Below are positions 1-8,844 of a stretch of 64,000 bases of DNA, in pieces. The stretch is from Ampelomyces quisqualis (lineage: Eukaryota > Ascomycota > Dothideomycetes > Pleosporales > Phaeosphaeriaceae), in the NCBI GenBank assembly GCA_018398575.1, contig JAGTXZ010000009.1, positions 1,054,001 through 1,118,000 of the forward strand, given 5' to 3'. The number at the start of each line of letters is the position of its first letter. The stretch's first letter is position 1. The notes below the pieces were generated by a model. The model did no database searches, was not told where the DNA came from, and saw only the letters and a list, made by a program, of their open reading frames with translations. The position numbers were made by a program, and so were the translations under genes.

Positions 1-1
1 A

Positions 2-349
2 GCAGCCGACAAGCCAGATGATTGGAAGATCATGACCAAGGTTGAGCATACGAAGCGCACCGCTGAGTATGTTGCCATACTCGAAAAGCGGAATCCGGAG
101 AGCATGCGCAAAGCTAAGCCGGACGATGCCAACATTCCAGCTATTGCAAGACCAGCGGCGCTCGCAATGGATGTCGAGGTCACTCCAGGTTACACAGAGT
201 GCATGGCACGACCGAAGAATAAGCGAAAGCGCAACAGACGCAAAGGCGACAAAGAAACGCACGTAGTCGAAGATCAGACTAACGATAGCAACCCTACAGC
301 TGAAGAGGCACATGAGCATGAGCCACGTAGTAAACGTCGTGCTTGGTGA
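2..349 (+). CDS. C-terminal fragment of an unidentified protein (5' end outside window)
   Basis: An open frame runs in from the left edge and stops at 349. It may continue upstream, so the first ATG at 32 need not be the start. The visible 116 codons are hydrophilic, with a basic patch (RPKNKRKRNRRKG) that resembles a nuclear localisation signal and an acidic, His/Glu-containing end. No domain is recognised and nothing here identifies a function. It could also be a spurious frame. Confidence 0.3.
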   Translation, partial: AADKPDDWKIMTKVEHTKRTAEYVAILEKRNPESMRKAKPDDANIPAIARPAALAMDVEVTPGYTECMARPKNKRKRNRRKGDKETHVVEDQTNDSNPTAEEAHEHEPRSKRRAW

Positions 350-813
350 CAATTTCTCAAGGCTACAGCTAAACCCCGAGAGCAAACACGAGATGCCAGT
401 GTGTAACTTGGTGAAGCATTCATGTTTGAGCGTCTTCGAGCAATAGCGTCCATCTAGCGTGCTACCCGCTCCCTCCAAGCTGACCGTTCTCGGCGGGAAC
501 GGGTAGAAGCTGCACCAAAGTTGAATACCCCAACTTCCGCACTTACTCGACAAGCACTGACAAAGTTTACCGAGACTCACCGAAGATGCAGCCCAGCCCA
601 GCCACAGGCACCGCCTAGTTGAATCATGTGAGCCGAGGGATAGTACCGAATCATGCTGCAGCGCTCAGCTTCAATGGCTATCGAGTATATATCCGGTCCC
701 AGACCGAGTTACACAATTAAGGAACACCACAAATTGATTAGCATCGTTGTTTCCTCGTCTTTCCCGGCCGTGACGTCTCAATTGCGGTCGCAAATACGAT
801 CAAGCCTGACGAA
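350..813. other. Non-coding stretch
   Basis: No coding frame is supported between the C-terminal fragment and the acyl-CoA ligase relic. It probably holds the upstream region of the latter. Confidence 0.4.
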
Positions 814-1956
814 ATGACTACTATTGTAGAGAAGACCTCCGATGGCACCATTGACCGTGCAGCAAAGACATACCCGGTGCCGGACGTGGATGTACTGACG
901 CTCCTCTTTGGTAAGTGCCTGGCGACTACATTGCCACTACAATGCGACAAATAGTCAACAATATATCAATATGGCGACGACGTAACGACTAATGGGTCAC
1001 AGATTCCGAACATTGCCTTGCGAAACCAGATACTCCAATTCACATCTCAGCCGCGGATCCAAGTCTCGTACTGATCACCTCTCGAGCACGCAATCTGACA
1101 CATGCAACCTCAGCAGCACTCCGAAAGCACTTCGACATTGGCGTGAAGGGACGAGGACAGGACATGTGCTCTGTCATATCGACCGGTCATTACCTGTTAC
1201 CGGTTGCTGCATACGGAATCATTGGAGCTGGTGGTGTGTTCTCTGCCGCATCGGCGGCGAGCACGACGAGCGAGCTCAGCAAACAGCTTCAGGGCGCTGG
1301 ATCGAAAATCCTCCTCACGGTTGAGGGCACGAGAGAAGTTGCCGTGAAAGCGGCTGAAGAGGCGGGGTGGGGCGCTGGTGGCGGTGGACGTGTTCTTCTT
1401 ATGAGTGAAGGAAGAGAATGGGAATTGAGGACCATTGGGAAGGATGGCCAACTTGGCAAGAATCTTATCAATGAAAGCGACAGATTGCAGTGGCAGAAGA
1501 TTACGCATCCGAATGATTTGGAGAACTGTTTGGTCGTTCTCATTTACAGCTCAGGCACGACGGGGCTGCCGAAGGGTAGGTTGCAAGAAACCCCACTTGC
1601 TAGACCTGGCTGACGACGATGCAGGTGTAAAGCTGTCTCATCGGAACCTGGTCGCGGAAGCTGTCATCCCCGGGGACATGTTCAAATCCTGGATATCTGC
1701 TAGATCGACACACGGGAGACATGGTCGATCGGGGTCAATGGCATGCGCACACCGACAGATTGCCGTGTGCCCATCACGGCTGCCACTGCAAAGAAGCGGT
1801 CGGCGAGCCCGCGAAGAGGCGTCCCACATGGGCGCCAGAGGACGGGTAGATACGTCGCGCCCACCCCGCTTCTGCAGCAAGCCGTCACCTGCAGCGTGCC
1901 GCAGCCAATCAGCATGTCAGCCTCGTAAACCGGTGGGTCCGGAAGTATCGAGGTGA
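814..1956 (+). pseudogene. Truncated acyl-CoA ligase (4-coumarate-CoA ligase-like, AMP-binding family)
   Basis: Three exons can be joined in frame: 814-910, 1003-1575 and 1625 onward, with introns 911-1002 and 1576-1624 carrying GT...AG ends. The product shows the N-terminal part of an adenylate-forming enzyme. The core AMP-binding motif SSGTTGLPKG is split by intron 2 right after the Lys-Gly, followed by VKLSHRNLVAEA, which fits the family. About 20 residues later (near 1690) similarity stops: no later adenylation motifs (YGLTE-like, the hinge, the C-terminal Lys domain) are visible, and the frame ends at 1956 in low-quality sequence. Intact members are about 550 residues; this gives about 250. 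I infer a gene broken by deletion or rearrangement. Confidence 0.65.
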
Positions 1957-2173
1957 TGAAAGAATCAAGGGGTTTGGTGATGTGCTGGCGCGGAATGATG
2001 ATGGATCGAGGGATGGAGTCGAGTATTTGTACGTGTTGTTGCTGGTGTACACCCGACTGCCCGAAATCAATCGAACGTGCTGCCCGCCCCCATCTGAGGA
2101 ACGATAGCCCATGGCGCCTCGGTCGGACACCTCTACACGTGAGTCCTGATTCGGCTCCAGGGCGCAGAGTGGC

Positions 2174-3112
2174 ATGTCGCTGCGCGTCCAATCACGTGAG
2201 GCTGATGAGCGTGCCTGCGCCACAGAAGACCCCGCCAGCTCGCGCACTCGCAGCATGTCGCTCGCCGCGAGGCTAGAGAGTGTCGTCACCCGGCAAACGG
2301 AGACGTGGGTGCGCCAGTCTGCGTCCGAGTCCATCCATGCGCGCCTTGCTCTGGGAAGCGTGCACTTCGACCTCGACGAGCCCGACCAGGGCCTGGACGA
2401 GCCCCACACCCCCTCGAGCCCGCTGAGAGGAGAGTATCCGCGCTCCCTCCGCAGCCGCTCGCGTTGCTCATCCATGGCGCCCGCGCTGCTCCACCAGTCC
2501 GCCGCGTCTGCGCACCCGCCGTCGCTGAGATCGTGCTATACCGAAGCCACCCCCACCGAGACGTCCATCAGTACCGGCCTTGCCAACCACCTGGCCGCGG
2601 GGGTTCCGTTGCTGGAGGACAACAACGGTGTCTTGGAGCTGCCCCAGACGCAGATGCGCACGCCCGTCTTCGAGTGCGCCTTCTGGTTCCTGGGCTGCGG
2701 GTACCTATCGCCGCACCAGGAAGAGTGGACGACACACTGCGAGAGCCATTTCCGCGGCGAAGACCCGCCGCAGTCGGTCCAGTGTCCGTTGTGCGAGTGG
2801 CGCGTGACGCTCGAGGACGGCGGGGAGAGCTGGAACGCCAGGATGCTCCATCTGGCGTGCGAACACACCATGCTCGGCCAGACGCTCAGGACCTCGAGAC
2901 CCGACTTCGGCTTGTTTCACCACCTCTGGTGTAAAAGGTTGATAGACGACCAAGACTACAAGGAGCTGCAGGGCGGGAACCACAACCTCGGACGGCCACC
3001 GGGCAATTTTGTCGAGACGAATGGGAGAGAAAGGCGGAGAGACAGAGAGGAAAGACGACACAGGCGGCAGCATGTCACTGCAACGAGGCTGTCTGGCCCA
3101 CAGCCTGTCTAA
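2174..3112 (+). CDS. Uncharacterised fungal protein with Cys/His zinc-binding-like segment
   Basis: A 312-residue frame; a second in-frame ATG at 2255 (MSLAARLESVV) is an equally likely start. The first 150 residues are Ser/Pro-rich and probably disordered. Residues about 163-240 are compact and hold paired Cys and His: CAFWFLGCGY, a following H-x3-CxSH, then CPLCEWRV and LACEH. This suggests one or two C2H2-like zinc-binding units. The last 40 residues are very basic. A hydrophobic stretch (GAYIGLVLFFGILDF) lies just downstream in another frame at about 3118-3270, so the true C-terminus may be a further exon with a membrane segment. I do not recognise a named family. Confidence 0.65.
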   Translation: MSLRVQSREADERACATEDPASSRTRSMSLAARLESVVTRQTETWVRQSASESIHARLALGSVHFDLDEPDQGLDEPHTPSSPLRGEYPRSLRSRSRCSSMAPALLHQSAASAHPPSLRSCYTEATPTETSISTGLANHLAAGVPLLEDNNGVLELPQTQMRTPVFECAFWFLGCGYLSPHQEEWTTHCESHFRGEDPPQSVQCPLCEWRVTLEDGGESWNARMLHLACEHTMLGQTLRTSRPDFGLFHHLWCKRLIDDQDYKELQGGNHNLGRPPGNFVETNGRERRRDREERRHRRQHVTATRLSGPQPV

Positions 3113-4409
3113 GCAGCGCCGTGGCTCTCAATCTCGGCGCATACATCGGGCTGGTCCTGTTCTTTGGCATCCTCGACTTCATCCCAGTTTCGCGACGTCT
3201 TGCGGCCGTCGTAGTCTGTCTCCCCAACACATTGGCGTCTTGGTGTTTCTTACATCCTTGTTCATGAATTTGGTCTTTCAAGTCGTTATTTTGCGGACAT
3301 AGCGGCATCATTGGCGTTTTTGAGCAGAAACAGCGTCCTCGGTCGACTGTCGATCAGAGGAAGGAGATGATTGCGAGTGAGGGGTTGAGATGGGTTAATT
3401 TCGATCTTGTTGCAGAAGGGAATCGCACCCTGAATACCTCGACCCCTCCTTCGGCGCATCCACGCACACTTGTTTCCGGATACGGATTGGTCATCATTGG
3501 AATTGATATGAGAATTCATTAATGGGTTGAATTGGGAAAAAGCATGGCGCGGAGATATACTGCTCAGCATGCGTCTCAGAAGGCAAACAAGTCCTACATA
3601 TACAACTTTCTTTCGCTTATGTGTAAGATGGCATTCTGTCATTCCTGGCTGATGTGCCACAATCATGTCACAGCGCCGCAGAACTCGCAGGGTCACGTTC
3701 TTCAACGCGTCTGCCTTGAGGCGGCGCGCTAGCAATTGCCTCATGCAGTTGGCCGGATGTTCGCAGGGATTGCGAGGAGAGCCAATCCTATTTGTGATGT
3801 TGAGCAGGTGGAATAACGCAAGATGGGATTCAGTGATGCTTGTCTATCTATGGAGTTTAACTCGTTCCATCCCGTCTGCGAAGCAGCCGGAAGATGTCGA
3901 GCGACTTCGTCCCATCAAGTGCATGGTCTCCACGCTGAACTGCTCCAGCGCTCAGACTTGCACTTGTCCGCCCAAACTCATTTCCAGACATGTGCCTCCT
4001 TTCATATGGTGGTCTACAGCCCACGTCAGGTCACACACGCGCCTCACCAAACATGCAAATCCTCCAACCACAAAATCCCACTGCATAACCTTGTGCCTAT
4101 CTACTCAGAGCCCACCAAGCCCCTACCTGCCATAATAACAACCCCCTTCCACAACCCCCATCGTACCGCCTCAAACATCACACCACCATCCCTCCCCGCC
4201 CTACCGAGCCAACTCCGACTTCCCCCCGACCCCCGCCTTACGCAACCATCCATGACTCCCTTTATCCCTAACCCCACTTACTACCCCACCACACCCAGCA
4301 CCATGCACACACAGCCGTCGATTGACTCCCTCGCAACGCAAACACCCCACAGCCTGTTATGTTGGCGTAGATTATATTTTATATTAATGTCTGATAACGC
4401 CACAACACA
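3113..4409. other. Non-coding stretch upstream of the tRNA
   Basis: Apart from a possible extra C-terminal exon of the preceding gene (to about 3270) I see no supported gene. 4080-4340 is C-rich, pyrimidine/A-skewed low-complexity sequence. Confidence 0.4.
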
Positions 4410-4547
4410 GCCCGGTTGGCACAGTGAGTTTACTCCCCATTCCGATGGGAAATACCCTTTCAAACATCAATCCTAATTCGCGGTTAGATTGGTTAGCGCG
4501 TGAGACTTTTAATCTCAAGGCTGAGGGTTCGAGTCCCTCATCGGGCG
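4410..4547 (+). tRNA. tRNA-Lys(UUU) with a 64-nt insert in the D-loop
   Basis: The 3' two thirds (4488-4547) fold canonically: anticodon stem TGAGA/TCTCA around loop CTTTTAA (anticodon TTT), 5-nt variable loop, T-arm GAGGG-TTCGAGT-CCCTC with a perfect B box, and acceptor strand ATCGGGC plus G. The matching 5' acceptor strand GCCCGGT lies at 4410-4416, followed by an A-box-like TGGCACAGTGAG. Between them is an insert, 4424-4487, that starts GTGAGT, holds CTAAT at 4473-4477 and ends TTAG, like a fungal spliceosomal intron. Removing it gives a 74-nt tRNA with D-loop AATTGGTTA and one mismatch in the D-stem (A12/C23). A normal fungal tRNA intron would sit after position 37; none is there. It may be a pseudogene. 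Confidence 0.7.
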
Positions 4548-4605
4548 GACAGGTTCTTTTTTTGTCTTTTTTTGTTTTGCTCGGGGCATCTGAAGGTGCG
4601 CGCAG

Positions 4606-4636
4606 GGCAGGGCAGTGCAGGGCAGGGCAGGGCAGG
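4606..4636. repeat. GGGCA-type short tandem repeat
   Basis: About six copies of a GGGCA/GTGCA pentamer directly 3' of the tRNA-Lys gene. Confidence 0.7.
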
Positions 4637-5818
4637 GGAGGGAAGGTGGGCGGCTGCGTGAGGATTGCTGACTAGTTGTGTTGTCTAGAGCTTTGTGAAT
4701 CTAACTGGTTGAGTAGCCAAAGCCTGGGAGGGCGCTTGGCGACGGCTGGAGTGGTCATGAGATGTTTATCAAAAGCCAGCAATATTATCTATCTAGCCTT
4801 CTTGGAGCCTTGATGTAGACAGTCTAGTTCGCCTGTAAGAAAACCCGGCGGTCGTCTTCGCGAGAAAGCGTGTTACGAAAGAGAAAACATGTAAATAAAC
4901 CACTAGCACAATAAAAGCACTAGACTTTATATTAGGTACCAGCTAAGCCCACCAAAGTCATGTGCTCGGTCAGAGAAGCAAGAATCCAACAAGTAGTACT
5001 GTCTTACCCAGGCCATAAACACCACCCATATCCGTAGCGTCATACCACTTACATAAGTCAACTTCCACAGCAAGCAGCTTCCCTTCCACACCAGAGCTTA
5101 GTCCAGATAATCCCCACCCATCCAACCCAGTCCAAGAAATTTCTCCACAGCGCGCCCGCGCCGATCATGACGGAGCGAAGGAGAGAGAGAGAGAGAGTCC
5201 TACAACCCAAGATGGGAAGATACACCAGAACGCCAACCCCATAGGAAAACAAAAAAAATCATAAGAATCAAACCCCCCCAAAAAAAACCTTCATTCTTCC
5301 CTTCCTCTCTCTCTCTCTCTACATGTCAATCCACGAGTGCAAAAAGAAATAAAAAAAAATAGAAATATATATATATATACCTCCAACAAACGCGCGTCAA
5401 AAGCTTTCCACACTAACAAGCAGCGATATTACCCACGCGCTTACCATTCCGCGCAATCGATGGTGAAGGCGTCGGAGCGAGGGGGGGGGGAGACGATAAA
5501 ACACACTGGTCGGGGCTGGGCGTATCTCAGCGGTAGGAGATGGCCAGGGTCTTGGAGGGTGGGAGTGCTTCTCAGGGACGAGATGTGGGTTTGGGATTGA
5601 GTGTTTCGATTCATTGCGCGGGGAAAGGAGATGGGGGGACTGAGGAGATGTATAGTTGAGGATGCGGAGGGGGAATGTGGTGCGCATGGTGTTGAGGTCA
5701 AGCATAGACGCAGGTCGAGGGAAGGGTGGGAAAGGATGTGATGTTTCTTGAGTGGAATTGTGCCAGGTAGAATCGTGTGTACTAGGGATTTGATTGATAG
5801 GGTAAGAAACATGACTTG
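4637..5818. other. Non-coding stretch with microsatellites
   Basis: No gene supported. It probably includes the 3' UTR of the minus-strand glucokinase gene. It contains a (GA)n run at 5181-5197, a (CT)n run at 5305-5320 and an (AT)n run at 5365-5379, plus A-rich tracts around 5240-5290. Confidence 0.5.
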
Positions 5819-7759
5819 TTACTGTGCCGGACTTGCGACTTTGCCTGCGACCAGCGCGATCAAGGCTGCACCAACACCTGATCCGTCCTTTGCGATGCCA
5901 ATCCTGATCCTCTTCTCACCCTGTGCACCAATCTCCGGAATGCCACGCAGAGCCGTCCTGATGTGGTCTTCGAAGTTGGGATAGAACTCGACAAGCGAGC
6001 CGTCGACGCCAACGTCAATCATGTTCTCGTCCGCAATCTCGACTCCACCACGTGAGGGGTCGATGCCAGAATTCTGCTCCGTTGTTGTGGTGGCGGCGCT
6101 CTTGCCCAGGCGACCTGTGTTGATGACGACGGCTCCAATGGCAACAGCCGAGAGACGAGCTGCGCGACGGCCAATGGCTCCGGCAATCTCGCGCACAGCT
6201 TCTGCGTCCTCGGCGCTCACGGCGGAAATGTCGTAGTCCTTGTCCAGTGTCTGTCTCAGCATGCGAAGGCCGGGGCTGCTATCACCGGCACAAACGCTCA
6301 AGAAGCTCGTGTCAATACCCCACTGTTTCCATAATGGGCTGTTGTCGTGAATCTGTGTAGTGCTGTGGACGTCGTTTGACGCCGAGTTATCATCAGCGAA
6401 GAGAGGAACGGCGGGGTCTTTGATTAGCTTGACCAGGGCTAGTCGCAACAGTTCGCCCAAGAACATGCCCGATACGCGCTTCTCGAACATCTGTATGCCA
6501 GGATTGACTGACTTCCGGTCAAGTTCGACATCATAGGGGGTGTTCGGCAAGGTGCGGAGAGAGTTGTCGAAGGAGCCCCACTCGGTGTTGACAATCATTT
6601 CTCCAGTCGACTTGTCATAGTCTCCCGCATTTTTATCTTGTGTGAGTTTGGTGACCTTGTCCAGTTTCTCGACATAAGCGCCATTGGTGCCGGTTCCAAA
6701 GATGGCACCAAGAAGGGTCCCGGTCTTGCCCGGTGAGGTGTATGAACGCGCCATAAGCGTCCCGACAGTGTCATTAACCAGTGCAGCCACCTTGACGGGA
6801 AGATGTAGCTCGTCAATCTCGGCTTGGAGCAGAGCGCACACGTCCTTTCCAACCGCATCCTGGATGTCAAAGCCCTTGGTCCAGCGCATCAGCATGCCCT
6901 TGTTGATTCCAATCTGGTTCACAGGAAACGAGAAGGTGAAGCCGAGATTGAAGATTTCTTCCTCGGACACGCCGCCTGCACCAGTCTCTCGTTTCTTCAG
7001 AGTTCCGTAGTAATGTTCTTCGTGATGTGCCTTGAGGAACAGCTCGATCTGCTTGGCGAGGAAGGAAAAGAGCTCTTTGGAGGTCTTCGCGACCATGAGC
7101 TCGCGGGGGATGGCGACCTTGCTTTGGGTGAGCGAGAAGGTGGTGTTGCCGTGCAGCTGGATGGAGCAGACGCGGAAGTTGGTGCCGCCGAGGTCGACAG
7201 CCATGTAGAGGCCCTGGAGCCATGTCAGTGCTGTCTTTGTGTATGCTCAGAGAGCAATGGTACCTTTTCCGTGCCGTTGGGTACCGCCGTGACGTAGGTC
7301 GGGATCTGGCTCAGCTCGGTGCCCTCCTTCTGCAGGCCCTCATCTGCGCGTCGTCAGCGTCGTGCCTTGCCTTGGGGTGTGCCAGCGCGGACCCATCTCC
7401 CGGATGAACTCGTTGACAGCCTGGTTGACGGCATCTTGCTCGAAGTCGAACTCGGCGGCCACGCGCTTGGCCTGGTCAGCTAGAGCCATGCTGCGCGCGG
7501 GTCTTGTGTTGAAGGTGCCTTTGACGTCGACGTGCTGCACGGGCTTCGGGCAGATTGGAGGCTCGTGCAAGACGACAGGGTTTCGGACAGTGACAGCTGG
7601 ATGGCGGATCGTGTGAGGGAAGCGGGGCGCAAGGAAGGCCAAGAGCACAGCTCCCACGACTACGACTACCGTGTGGGTCACGAGAGACGACCAGGCAGAA
7701 TCACGCCAGCGGGGGCTCCAGGAGCGAGAGGGGGCTTTGGGCGCTGCCGTCCTGTCCAT
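5819..7759 (-). CDS. glkA: Glucokinase (hexokinase family)
   Basis: Phosphorylates glucose to glucose-6-phosphate in the cytosol. Exons 7759-7393, 7343-7264 and 7213-5819 (introns 49 and 50 nt) join in frame to 613 residues. Hexokinase hallmarks: phosphate-binding loop DLGGTNFRVC, signature LGFTFSFP, and NDTVGTLMA with the catalytic-region Asp. Overall wording is closer to fungal glucokinases than to hexokinases. The family is usually 480-530 residues; translation from the internal Met at 7489 (MALADQAKRVAAEF) would give 523 and is a strong alternative start. The upstream 90 codons stay open and encode a basic segment and a hydrophobic helix (VVVVVGAVLLAFLA), so the longer form would be membrane-anchored. 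Confidence 0.9.
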
Positions 7760-8844
7760 CTGCCCCGCGTTTCTCTGGTAGGACGAGCGAATGATAGAGG
7801 GAACATCAAGAGGGGCGGTCCGAGATGGGATGCCTCACAATGGGAGCCGCTGCTCTCCTTTTCGACGAGATCTTCGCACCGCATTGACCCACGCAATGGC
7901 CCAAGAACATCGTGAACGTGAAGCCGCCGCAGGCCAGCTCCCTTCCATGACGTCGGCGGCTGAGAGACAAGTCCGCCTTTACCAGCATGTCACCGCACTA
8001 TCAAACCAACCGTCCTTTCACCATTTCTTCCCGACAGACCATTTCCATGTCCTTCTCCGCTCCTAAACGTCCAAGGACACATCATGGACTCAATTCATGA
8101 TACAGCAGAAAGGAACGTCTTGCTTTTGTTGCTCGCTCCACTATATATGTATACATGTATGCATTGCTTAAGTGTCGCCCTGCACACGGCCCCTCGACTC
8201 ACCCTTCCCACGACTTCAATTTCCGTCCCACAGTATCGCACGAGGCATGGATTGTAGTGTTACGCTCGGTCAGTAGATACAGCACAAAGAAATAACATGC
8301 CGCGCTGGCAGAAATAGATGCCCAAAACCAAGAACATGTGCATGTATCAAAAGAACTCCTAAGCGAACATGCCAACCCCACTGCGCAGCCCATGCAAGAG
8401 AAACCCACAACTAGCGCGTGCCAGTCAGAAAGGATCACCACCGTGGAGCCGTGTTTACAATATGTACTGTAAAAGACAAAAGAAAACCGGAAGCAAAAAC
8501 CCGGCCCTAGGGTTCGTCTGTGTGCGCGCAAATGTCCCATTGGCCCATATTCTAATGTTCGTCATTAAGTGCCTGCCACGAGCAGCAACGTCGGCCCCTG
8601 GTCGTTTGTGAGGCCTATCGAGCCTGATGTTTGGCCATCAGGCAGTGATGAAAGATGCGTGTGCGGTGTAAAGGAAGGTGTTGGAGTGATGAGGCGCGCC
8701 GTAGAGTAGCTTTGAGTGAAGGCGGGTCGACAAGACGACCGGGAGATAGATTACGTCTAACATTGCCGAATCGAAAGCGCGATTCAGACAATTCTTGAAC
8801 ATGGCCCAAGTTGATAACCCAAATGTCGACTATAGATTCGTCGA
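7760..8844. other. Non-coding stretch between two minus-strand genes
   Basis: No supported gene. It should contain the promoter of the glucokinase gene and the 3' UTR of the gene that ends at 8845. Confidence 0.4.

Noticed and set aside
1700..2191. 163-codon minus-strand ORF opposite the broken acyl-CoA ligase
   Set aside because: No recognisable family and it overlaps the break; tested as an inverted remainder of the ligase but none of the expected later motifs were seen.
3286..3744. 152-codon minus-strand ORF
   Set aside because: No protein-like features; sequence is non-coding in character.
5181..5379. GA, CT and AT runs as possible regulatory elements
   Set aside because: Ordinary microsatellites in non-coding sequence; no further structure seen.
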